Positions 1 through 5,665 of a stretch of 11,742 nt of DNA are shown here, one piece after another. Source of the DNA: an uncultured Selenomonadales bacterium (lineage in GTDB: Bacteria; Bacillota; Negativicutes; Selenomonadales; Selenomonadaceae); assembly GCA_946543495.1 (NCBI GenBank), contig CAMNLS010000023.1:1-11742 (forward strand), read 5' to 3'. Position 1 is the first letter of the stretch. Every line of letters begins with the position of its first letter. The notes beneath the pieces are model-generated. The model did no database searches, was not told the DNA's origin, and worked only from the letters and a program-made list of their open reading frames with translations. The translations under genes and the position numbers were made by a program.

Positions 1-96
1 AAGTTTAGCCGCGTCTTTGTAGTCAATTTTTTCAACTTTATCGACGCAAAACGCGCAAACTTTTCTGCGCGGGCGTCGACCTCTTTCTCTGCGCAT
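1..96 (-). CDS. rpsR: 30S ribosomal protein S18 (N-terminal part, cut by window edge)
   Basis: Only the first 32 codons are in the window. The protein begins MRRERGRRPRRKVCAFC, the arginine-rich start typical of bacterial S18, and has a CxxC pair (C14, C17), as in zinc-binding versions. S18 binds S6 on the platform of the small ribosomal subunit. The ATG at 94-96 has an AGGAGG at 104-109, seven bases upstream, and this site overlaps the ssb stop codon, so the gene is the third of a tightly packed rpsF-ssb-rpsR operon. The remaining C-terminal part lies beyond position 1 and cannot be judged. Confidence 0.95.
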   Translation of the reverse strand, partial: MRRERGRRPRRKVCAFCVDKVEKIDYKDAAKL

Positions 97-108
97 CTTC
101 AATCCTCC

Positions 109-558
109 TTAAAACGGTGTGTCGTCGGGGTCAATGGGTTCGCCGCCGAAATCGTCGTTGAAATTATTTTTCTTCGGCGGAGCGGAGCCGCGACGTTCCG
201 AATAGCTTTTGTTGGAAGGAGCGGAATAATTATCGTCTCCGCTGTTGGCGCGTTTGATGTCGCCGAATTCGATATTGTCGACAATGACATCAACGCCCGA
301 TTTCTTCGTGCCGTCTTTGCCTTCGTAGTTATAAGATTGCAAACGACCTTCGACAACGACACGCGCACCTTTGGTAAGATAGCGGGAACAAAATTCAGCA
401 GTCTTATCCCACGCGATGAGATTAAAGAAGTCCGTAGTTTCTCCGTCTTTAAGGCGACGATGTATGGCGATACCCATGCGGGTGAATGCTTTGCCGCCTT
501 GCGTGTAACGGACTTCGGGAGCTTGAGTCAGATTGCCGCTAAGAAAAACTTTATTCAT
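109..558 (-). CDS. ssb: Single-stranded DNA-binding protein SSB
   Basis: This 149-residue protein coats single-stranded DNA during replication, recombination and repair. Residues 1-105 form the OB fold, beginning MNKVFLSGNLTQAPEVRYT, with the family hallmarks FFNLIAWDKTAEF (44-56) and GARVVVEGRLQ (64-74). Residues 106-141 are a low-complexity Gly/Ser/Asn/Lys-rich linker. The acidic tip DPDDTPF (143-149) is the conserved partner-docking tail of bacterial SSB (DDDIPF in E. coli). The ATG overlaps the rpsF stop as ATGA, and an AGAGG at 566-570 lies seven bases upstream, so translation is probably coupled to rpsF. Length is normal for a Bacillota SSB. Placement between rpsF and rpsR is the classical arrangement. 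Confidence 0.97.
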   Translation of the reverse strand: MNKVFLSGNLTQAPEVRYTQGGKAFTRMGIAIHRRLKDGETTDFFNLIAWDKTAEFCSRYLTKGARVVVEGRLQSYNYEGKDGTKKSGVDVIVDNIEFGDIKRANSGDDNYSAPSNKSYSERRGSAPPKKNNFNDDFGGEPIDPDDTPF

Positions 559-854
559 TCTTGATCCTCTTTCTCGTCAGAACGAACGATCATGTGTTTA
601 AGAATTTCGTCCGTGATTTTCATGACGCGATCACATTCAGCAACGCAAGCGGGTTCGCAAGTCACGTAGAACAACACGTAGAAGCCTTCCGCCTCTTTCT
701 TAATTTCGTAGGCGAGACGACGTTTGCCCCAGCGTTCTTCCTTCGTGATAGTGCCGCCTTGAGCCGCGATGAGCTTTGCAAACTTATCGATGATTGCGAC
801 CGTTGCTTCTTCCTCCATTGAACGGATAATAAAGATAACTTCGTACTTTCTCAA
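555..854 (-). CDS. rpsF: 30S ribosomal protein S6, TTG start
   Basis: This is a 99-residue S6, the small-subunit platform protein that pairs with S18. It begins MRKYEVIFIIR, matching the usual MRKYE start of the family, and contains GKRRLAYEIKKEAEGFYVLFY, typed here only as the core motif GKRRLAYEI near residues 43-51. A GTG at 861-863 would add three residues, but it touches the ribosome binding site GGGAGG (863-868) with no spacing. The TTG at 852-854 has eight bases of spacing and gives the conserved N-terminus, so I chose TTG. The C-terminal tail is acidic (DEKEDQE), as is common in S6. It is the first gene of the operon and overlaps ssb by four bases. Confidence 0.95.
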   Translation of the reverse strand: MRKYEVIFIIRSMEEEATVAIIDKFAKLIAAQGGTITKEERWGKRRLAYEIKKEAEGFYVLFYVTCEPACVAECDRVMKITDEILKHMIVRSDEKEDQE

Positions 855-863
855 CTTTTGCAC

Positions 864-902
864 CTCCCTTTGGTCTTCGGCTCGCTTTGAACGAGCAGAG
901 AG
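864..902 (-). promoter_or_regulatory. Candidate S6:S18 autoregulatory mRNA leader over the rpsF ribosome binding site
   Basis: Read on the minus strand, CTCTCT (902-897) can pair with AGGGAG (869-864), giving six pairs with one G-U. Directly inside it, GCTCG (896-892) pairs with CGAGC (884-880) around a seven-base loop. All unpaired bases between the two stems lie on the 3' side: CGAAGACCAA (879-870). With the last stem base this gives a CCG next to the bulge. The outer stem contains most of the rpsF Shine-Dalgarno. A helix with a bulged CCG is the published S6:S18-binding leader motif in bacteria. The fold is seen by eye; the assignment is inference from family knowledge and position. Confidence 0.65.
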
Positions 903-927
903 TTTATTAGTAACTTAACAGCGCAAA

Positions 928-956
928 ATTATATCACCGAAGATTTTTTTAAGCAA
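928..956 (-). promoter_or_regulatory. Sigma-A promoter of rpsF-ssb-rpsR
   Basis: On the minus strand TTGCTT (956-951) is followed after exactly 17 bases by a perfect TATAAT (933-928). Transcription would start near 921, leaving a leader of about 65 bases that contains the candidate S6:S18 hairpin before the rpsF start. Confidence 0.8.
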
Positions 957-973
957 GCCCCACAGAAAATTTA

Positions 974-1017
974 TTGACAGGTTGCCGCTTGTAAATAGAA
1001 ATAAAGCGTGATAAAAT
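974..1017 (+). promoter_or_regulatory. Candidate promoter region of the mreB-transporter gene set
   Basis: A perfect -35 TTGACA (974-979) has a weak -10, TAGAAA (996-1001), at 16 bases. A second overlapping pair is TTGTAA (989-994), 17 bases, TAAAAT (1012-1017), which has the better -10. Either would give a leader of roughly 45-65 bases before the mreB TTG start. Which pair is used cannot be decided from sequence. The region is divergent from the rpsF promoter, and the two -35 boxes are about 18 bases apart. Confidence 0.55.
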
Positions 1018-1070
1018 CCTTGCGTCTTTTATGAATTGTTTTGCGCGTTGGCAGAAGGAGGTAGTTCCAC

Positions 1071-2063
1071 TTGTTTTTTGGAATGTCAATGAGCGTCGGA
1101 ATAGATTTGGGGACGGCAAATGTTTTAGTCTACGTCAAGGGCAAAGGAATAGTTTTGCGCGAGCCGTCAGTTGTTGCCGTCGACAAGGACAACGACAAAA
1201 TTTTAGCTATAGGGCAAGAGGCGCGTGACATGATTGGACGCACGCCCGGCAATATTGTTGCAATTCGTCCGCTACGTGACGGAGTTATTGCCGATTACGA
1301 GATGACAGAATCAATGATTCGACATTTTTTGGAAAAAGTTATTGGGCGTTCGTTCTTGTTTCGTCCGAAGGTGATGATATGCGTTCCGACTGGAGTTAAT
1401 GACGTTGAAAAGCGTGCAGTTCAAGAGGCGACCGAACAAGCCGGAGCCAAACGGACTGAGCTTATTGAAGAGCCGATAGCGGCGGCGTTGGGTGCAGGCA
1501 TTGATATTTCCGAGCCTATGGGTTCAATGGTCGTTGACATAGGCGGCGGCACGTGCGATGTTGCGGTTATCTCTTTAGGCGGGATTGTCGTTGGCGAAAG
1601 CTTGCGTGTGGCGGGCGACAAGTTCGACAGCGACATAGAATTTTATATTAAGAAGGAATACAGCTTGATGATCGGCGAGCGCACGGCTGAAAGTATCAAG
1701 GTTACAGTCGGGGCAGCTTATCCTGGCGCAAGGAAGGAAAAAATGAGTGTGCGCGGACGTGACGTTATTAGCGGCTTGCCAAAAAATATAACCGTCGAAT
1801 CGGACGAGATAGCCAGTGCCTTGCATGATTCGGTTGATAGTATTGTCACGTGCGTTAAAAATGTTTTGGAGCGGACGCCGCCCGAACTCGCCGCCGACAT
1901 TATGGATCATGGAATCATTTTGACGGGCGGGGGTTCAATGCTTTACGGCTTGGCGGATCTGATTCGCAAGGAAACAAATATTACCGCCATGCTTGCTGAT
2001 GACCCGCTCTCGTGTGTGGCTATCGGCACGGGCAAGGCTATTGAGTTCAGCAGGACGCTTTAA
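1071..2063 (+). CDS. mreB: Rod-shape actin homologue MreB/Mbl
   Basis: This 330-residue bacterial actin polymerises on the inner membrane face and guides elongation-type cell wall synthesis. Visible nucleotide-binding elements are phosphate-1 GIDLGTANVLVYVKGKG (10-26), the connecting segment EEPIAAALGAG (133-143), phosphate-2 DIGGGTCDVAVISLGG (156-171) and the adenosine motif GIILTGGGSMLYGL (281-294). The GRTPGNIVAIRPLRDGVIADYE stretch near 56-77 is close to Bacillota MreB and Mbl. The TTG start at 1071 has a GGAGG (1057-1061) nine bases upstream; the ATGs at 1083 and 1089 are too far from it. The N-terminus MFFGMS could help membrane contact. No mreC or mreD follows, which fits a stand-alone Mbl-type paralogue, and the transporter genes begin only 20 bases after its stop. 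Assignment to MreB versus Mbl is not settled. Confidence 0.93.
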   Translation: MFFGMSMSVGIDLGTANVLVYVKGKGIVLREPSVVAVDKDNDKILAIGQEARDMIGRTPGNIVAIRPLRDGVIADYEMTESMIRHFLEKVIGRSFLFRPKVMICVPTGVNDVEKRAVQEATEQAGAKRTELIEEPIAAALGAGIDISEPMGSMVVDIGGGTCDVAVISLGGIVVGESLRVAGDKFDSDIEFYIKKEYSLMIGERTAESIKVTVGAAYPGARKEKMSVRGRDVISGLPKNITVESDEIASALHDSVDSIVTCVKNVLERTPPELAADIMDHGIILTGGGSMLYGLADLIRKETNITAMLADDPLSCVAIGTGKAIEFSRTL

Positions 2064-2083
2064 CATCAAAAGGAGGTTACAAG

Positions 2084-2968
2084 ATGAAGCTCAAAAACAT
2101 TGCGAAATCGCTATTGTCATGTGTACTAGCAGGCGCATTGTTCACGGGTTGCGGCGGCGGCGACACCGGAAGTAGCGATAAGCCTGCTGCTCCTCCCGCT
2201 TCTTCTGGTGATATTAAGCTCGGCATGATATCTCACCTCAACGCCACCGAAAAGAGAATGGAAGATATTTTAAAGATGGTGCAGGAAGATTCCGGCGTCA
2301 AAGTTACTAATTACGCGCTGACGTATTACGATAGCTTAAAGCTCATGCAAATGGGTATTGAAGCGGGCAACGTGGACTCAATCAGCACTTATCAGAGCGT
2401 GGCAAATTACCTCATTGCCAACAACGATAAATTTGAGCTGGTTCAACACGATGCTCTTAATAAGATTCGTAATTCGTTCTGCTTCGCAGTAAGGAAAGAA
2501 GACACGCAACTTAAAGCCGAACTCGATAAAGTTGTTGACGAAATGAAAGCCGACGGCTCCCTTGATAAACTCATCAACGATTACATTACTAACCTTGAAA
2601 AGGGACAAACTCCGCCCAAAGTTGAACTCACGAAAATTGACGGTGCAGACACAATTAAAGTCGGCGTGACAGGCGACTTGCCGCCGCTTGATTTGGTTCT
2701 GCCCGATAACTCGCCCGCAGGTTTTAATACTGCTATGCTCGCCGAAATCTCAAAACGTCTTGGCAAGAATATCGAAGTAATTCAAATTGAGACGGGCGCA
2801 CGTGCGGCGGCTTTAAGCTCCAAAGTGATTGACGTAGTATTTTGGGTGATTGTTCCTCTCGGCAATGATGGTATCCCTGCCGACATCGATAAGCCCGAAG
2901 GGCTGGAGCTAAGCACTCCTTATTTCCAAGATAATGTTGCTAATATTAAACTCAAAGGCAATAAGTAA
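2084..2968 (+). CDS. Substrate-binding lipoprotein 1, apparently circularly permuted family 3 SBP
   Basis: This 294-residue lipoprotein has a positively charged, hydrophobic signal peptide ending in FTGC, with C23 as the predicted lipidated residue, then a Gly/Ser/Pro linker (24-42). Residues 43-170 resemble the second lobe and C-terminal helices of SBP_bac_3 proteins: YLIANNDKFELV (109-120), FCFAVRKEDTQL (132-143) and DEMKADGSLDKL (152-163). Residues 189-292 resemble the normal N-terminal lobe: IKVGVTGDLPPLDLV (191-205), AGFNTAMLAEISKRLGK (212-228) and, at the end, LSTPYFQDN (276-284). The order is therefore rotated. The AGGAGG at 2071-2076 is seven bases from the ATG. It should deliver a polar solute, perhaps an amino acid, to the permease encoded downstream; the ligand is unknown. 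It shares 203 identical bases with copy 2. Confidence 0.88.
   Translation: MKLKNIAKSLLSCVLAGALFTGCGGGDTGSSDKPAAPPASSGDIKLGMISHLNATEKRMEDILKMVQEDSGVKVTNYALTYYDSLKLMQMGIEAGNVDSISTYQSVANYLIANNDKFELVQHDALNKIRNSFCFAVRKEDTQLKAELDKVVDEMKADGSLDKLINDYITNLEKGQTPPKVELTKIDGADTIKVGVTGDLPPLDLVLPDNSPAGFNTAMLAEISKRLGKNIEVIQIETGARAAALSSKVIDVVFWVIVPLGNDGIPADIDKPEGLELSTPYFQDNVANIKLKGNK
2153..2355. repeat. 203-base perfect repeat, copy in lipoprotein 1
   Basis: This block is identical base for base to 3062-3264. Extending left to 2132 adds 21 bases with one mismatch (C2152 versus T3061). It encodes the linker after the lipid-anchored cysteine and roughly residues 24-91. Sequence on both sides diverges sharply, so the boundaries look like recombination endpoints. 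Confidence 0.95.
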
Positions 2969-2992
2969 AATTTTTAACGGAGGTCATTAAAA

Positions 2993-3868
2993 ATGAAACT
3001 CAAAAAGATTGCAAAGGTTTTCTTGTCCTGCTTAATGGCGGGCGCATTGTTCACGGGTTGTGGCGGCGGCGACACCGGAAGTAGCGATAAGCCTGCTGCT
3101 CCTCCCGCTTCTTCTGGTGATATTAAGCTCGGCATGATATCTCACCTCAACGCCACCGAAAAGAGAATGGAAGATATTTTAAAGATGGTGCAGGAAGATT
3201 CCGGCGTCAAAGTTACTAATTACGCGCTGACGTATTACGATAGCTTAAAGCTCATGCAAATGGGCATTGAATCGGGTAGCGTTGACCAAATCAGTCTTTA
3301 CACCAGCGTAGCTAATTACGTCGTTGCCAATAATGATAAGTTTGAAACTGTCGGCGACGAATTGACGCTTAGAATTCTTTCCGATAACTTCTGCTTTGCT
3401 GTAAGGAAGGACGAAGCCGACCTCAAAGCCGCCCTCGACAAAGCTCTCGAAGAAATGAAAGCTGACGGCTCCCTTGATAAACTCGTTGAAGATTACATTA
3501 CCAACGTAGACAAACAAAATCCGCCAAAGGTTGAAATTCCGATGCTTGAAGGCGCAGATACTATTAAAGTCGGTGTAACGGGCGACCTTCCGCCGCTCGA
3601 CTATATCAGCGCGGATGGCACTCCCGCAGGCTTTAATACGGCATTGCTCGCAGAAGTTGCCAAACGTAGCGGCAAAAACATGGAACTTGTCAACATAGAA
3701 AGTGGCGCACGTGCAGCGGCTTTATCTTCCAAGCAAATCGACGTTATCTTCTGGGTTGTCGTTCCAAATATGGACAAAATGCCTACCGACCTTGACAAGC
3801 CCGAAGGCGTCGAGTTCAGTGCCCCTTACTTCAAGGATAATGTTGAGCATCTTAAAATTAAGAAATAA
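2993..3868 (+). CDS. Substrate-binding lipoprotein 2, mosaic copy of the permuted SBP family
   Basis: This 291-residue paralogue has the same layout: signal peptide with FTGC and C23, a Gly/Ser/Pro linker, second-lobe and C-terminal-type region first (about 43-170), then the N-lobe-type region starting IKVGVTGDLPPLDYI (191-205). A GGAGG at 2979-2983 lies nine bases before the ATG, and 24 bases separate it from copy 1. The gene is visibly mosaic. The signal-peptide stretch 3023-3045 matches copy 3 exactly over 23 bases, 3062-3264 matches copy 1 exactly, and the hinge 3492-3561 matches copy 3 exactly. Between these blocks it is clearly diverged, for example SLYTSVANYVV (101-111) against STYQSVANYLI in copy 1. 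It probably serves the same permease with a shifted ligand preference; that is inference. Confidence 0.88.
   Translation: MKLKKIAKVFLSCLMAGALFTGCGGGDTGSSDKPAAPPASSGDIKLGMISHLNATEKRMEDILKMVQEDSGVKVTNYALTYYDSLKLMQMGIESGSVDQISLYTSVANYVVANNDKFETVGDELTLRILSDNFCFAVRKDEADLKAALDKALEEMKADGSLDKLVEDYITNVDKQNPPKVEIPMLEGADTIKVGVTGDLPPLDYISADGTPAGFNTALLAEVAKRSGKNMELVNIESGARAAALSSKQIDVIFWVVVPNMDKMPTDLDKPEGVEFSAPYFKDNVEHLKIKK
3062..3264. repeat. 203-base perfect repeat, copy in lipoprotein 2
   Basis: Identical to 2153-2355 in lipoprotein 1, at an offset of 909 bases. Perfect identity at all codon positions, beside flanks that differ strongly, indicates a very recent transfer between the two copies or, less likely, an assembly error. 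Confidence 0.95.
3492..3561. repeat. 70-base perfect repeat over the hinge, copy in lipoprotein 2
   Basis: Identical to 4368-4437 in lipoprotein 3 (offset 876). It encodes the segment joining the two halves, including the shared motif NVDKQNPPKVEIPMLEGADT. Copy 1 has a different linker here (LEKGQTPPKVELTKIDGADT). Confidence 0.93.
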
Positions 3869-3886
3869 TAAAGGAGTAAGCTTTTT

Positions 3887-4744
3887 ATGACGTTAAAAAA
3901 GTTCGCTAAGGTTGTGTTGTCCTGCTTAATGGCGGGCGCGTTGTTCACGGGCTGCGGCGGCAATTCCGACACGAAAGATCCCAATTCCCAAGCCACAATA
4001 ATTAAGGTCGGCATGATTACTCATCTTAACGCCAGCGAAAAGCAGATGGAAGAGTATCTATTTAAAATACAAGAGAAGGCACGCGCTAAGATTGTTAATC
4101 ATATTCCGAAATTCTACGACAGCTTAAATCTTATGCAACTCGGCATTGAGTCGGGCGAAGTCGACGAGATAAGCACTTATAAGAGCGTGGCGGATTATAT
4201 CATTGCCAACAACGCCAACTTTGAACTTGTAGCTGACAATACGATAACAGGGCTTGCCGATAATTTCTGTTTTGTTGTGCGCAAGGAAGACACGCAACTT
4301 AAAGCCGAACTCGATAAAGCTATCGAAGAAATGAAAGCCGATGGCTCCCTTAATAAACTCGTTGAAAATTACATTACCAACGTAGACAAACAAAATCCGC
4401 CAAAGGTTGAAATTCCGATGCTTGAAGGCGCAGATACGATTAAAGTCGGTGTGACGGGTGACTTGCCGCCGCTTGATTTGGTTTTGGCTGATAATTCGCC
4501 CGCTGGCTTTAATATGGCGTTGCTTGCTGAAGTCGCTAAACGTTCCGGCAAAAATATTGAACTTATCCAAGTCGACAGCGGAGCGCGTGCAGTAGCTCTG
4601 ACTTCAAAGCAAATTGATGTTATCTTCTGGGCGATTCTTCCCCTAGATTATAATGCTCCCGCCGACATTGATAAGCCTGACGGAGCGGAATTAAGCGTGC
4701 CTTACTTTAAGGATAATATTGTTCATCTCAAGCTTAAAAATTGA
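3887..4744 (+). CDS. Substrate-binding lipoprotein 3, permuted SBP family
   Basis: This 285-residue paralogue has the lipobox FTGC at C23 and a shorter linker (GGNSDTKDPNSQAT). The first half begins IIKVGMITHLNASEKQME and holds YIIANNANFELV, FCFVVRKEDTQL and EEMKADGSLNKL, which are lobe-II and C-terminal features of family 3 SBPs. The second half begins with IKVGVTGDLPPLDLVLAD and ends LSVPYFKDNIVHLKLKN, which are N-lobe features. The AAGGAG at 3871-3876 is ten bases from the ATG, and the gap to copy 2 is 18 bases. Its C-terminal half shares blocks with copies 1 and 2. It is expected to be anchored outside the cytoplasmic membrane and to feed the downstream permease; its ligand cannot be read from the sequence. 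Confidence 0.88.
   Translation: MTLKKFAKVVLSCLMAGALFTGCGGNSDTKDPNSQATIIKVGMITHLNASEKQMEEYLFKIQEKARAKIVNHIPKFYDSLNLMQLGIESGEVDEISTYKSVADYIIANNANFELVADNTITGLADNFCFVVRKEDTQLKAELDKAIEEMKADGSLNKLVENYITNVDKQNPPKVEIPMLEGADTIKVGVTGDLPPLDLVLADNSPAGFNMALLAEVAKRSGKNIELIQVDSGARAVALTSKQIDVIFWAILPLDYNAPADIDKPDGAELSVPYFKDNIVHLKLKN
4368..4437. repeat. 70-base perfect repeat over the hinge, copy in lipoprotein 3
   Basis: Identical to 3492-3561. Together with the 203-base block it shows that lipoprotein 2 shares different segments with different neighbours. Confidence 0.93.
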
Positions 4745-4762
4745 GATGCTGATATGATAATT

Positions 4763-4796
4763 AAGCTTGTCGCAAGAAGAATTGCGGAAAGCTTTT
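4763..4796 (+). terminator. Hairpin with short T-run between lipoproteins 3 and 4, possible attenuator
   Basis: AAGCTTGTCGCAA (4763-4775) can pair with TTGCGGAAAGCTT (4782-4794) around the six-base loop GAAGAA, giving 13 positions with one G-A mismatch and one G-U. Only four Ts (4793-4796) follow, two of them in the stem, so full termination is doubtful. The AAGGAG of the next gene begins at 4797, immediately after. It may partly terminate, stabilise the upstream mRNA 3' end, or limit access to the next ribosome binding site. Confidence 0.45.
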
Positions 4797-4810
4797 AAGG
4801 AGCATTTAAC

Positions 4811-5662
4811 GTGAAAAAAATTTTTACATTGCTGATGATTTGTGCGCTTGCATTAATGACTGGTTGCGGCGGCGGTGGCGGGAATAAATCTGACAACGAC
4901 GCGGGCAAAGTTAAGCTCGGTATGATAACCCGCCTAAACGCAAGCGAAGAAAACTTTAATGACTTCATGAAGAAAATCGAAGACAGCTTAGACGTAAAGA
5001 TTGCTTCGCACAAGATTATTTTCTTCGATAGCTTAAGCCAAATGCAAGCCGGCATTCAATCAAAGCAAATCGATGAGATAAGCACTTATCGGAGCGTGGC
5101 GCGTTATGCGATTGCTAAGGAGCCGCGTTTTGAAGTGTTGAAGGATCATTCGCTGGAGTTTATTGATTCATTCTGCTTTGCCTTGCGTGACGACGAGACC
5201 GAACTTAAAGATTCTTTGAACAAAGTTATTCAAGAGATGCAGTCGGACGGCACGCTTGATAAGTTGACTAAGGAATACATCACTGACATAAACGTTGATA
5301 ATGATCCGCCTGTAGCTGAACTTCCTCACTTCGACGGCGCAGACACGATTAAAATTGCCGTAACGGGCGACCTTCCGCCTTTGGACTTCGTGAGCGCGGA
5401 CGGCAAGCCCGCAGGTTTTAATACGGCAGTCCTTGCGGAGATTGCCAATCGCATGAATAAAAATATTGAGCTTGTCAACATTGAAAGCGGCGCGCGTGCG
5501 GCGGCTTTAGCTTCTAATCAAGTCGACGTGGTCTTTTGGGCGATTGTTCCTGTCAGTGAAATTATCCCCTCCGACACCGACAAGCCCAACGGCATCATCT
5601 TAACGGCTCCTTACTTCAAGGATAAGACTGTTCACATGGTTTTTAAAGCTGAAGAAAAATAA
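4811..5662 (+). CDS. Substrate-binding lipoprotein 4, most diverged permuted SBP, GTG start
   Basis: This 283-residue protein has a GTG start and an AAGGAG (4797-4802) eight bases upstream. The signal peptide differs from the other three and ends LMTGC, with C19 as the likely lipidated residue, followed by a Gly-rich linker. The rotated order is kept: VKLGMITRLNASEENF, YAIAKEPRFEVL, FCFALRDDETEL and QEMQSDGTLDKL come first, then ADTIKIAVTGDLPPLDFV, AGFNTAVLAEIANRMNK and LTAPYFKDKTVH. It shares no long identical DNA block with copies 1-3, so it is the oldest branch of the array. A hairpin and a 66-base gap separate it from copy 3, whereas only three bases separate it from the permease. It is therefore the best candidate for the original dedicated binding protein of this transporter. 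Confidence 0.88.
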   Translation: MKKIFTLLMICALALMTGCGGGGGNKSDNDAGKVKLGMITRLNASEENFNDFMKKIEDSLDVKIASHKIIFFDSLSQMQAGIQSKQIDEISTYRSVARYAIAKEPRFEVLKDHSLEFIDSFCFALRDDETELKDSLNKVIQEMQSDGTLDKLTKEYITDINVDNDPPVAELPHFDGADTIKIAVTGDLPPLDFVSADGKPAGFNTAVLAEIANRMNKNIELVNIESGARAAALASNQVDVVFWAIVPVSEIIPSDTDKPNGIILTAPYFKDKTVHMVFKAEEK

Positions 5663-5665
5663 TCT

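Noticed and set aside
880..896. GCTCG-N7-CGAGC hairpin as an intrinsic terminator
   Set aside because: No T-run follows on either strand, and it lies between the rpsF promoter and start codon. A regulatory leader fits better.
1031..1228. A 65-codon plus-strand frame overlapping the mreB start
   Set aside because: It is out of frame with mreB, has no ribosome binding site and no recognisable motif.
4124..4570. A 148-codon minus-strand frame across lipoprotein 3
   Set aside because: It is a shadow of the lipoprotein gene. Similar antisense frames occur at the same place in copies 1 and 2 because the sense sequences are related.
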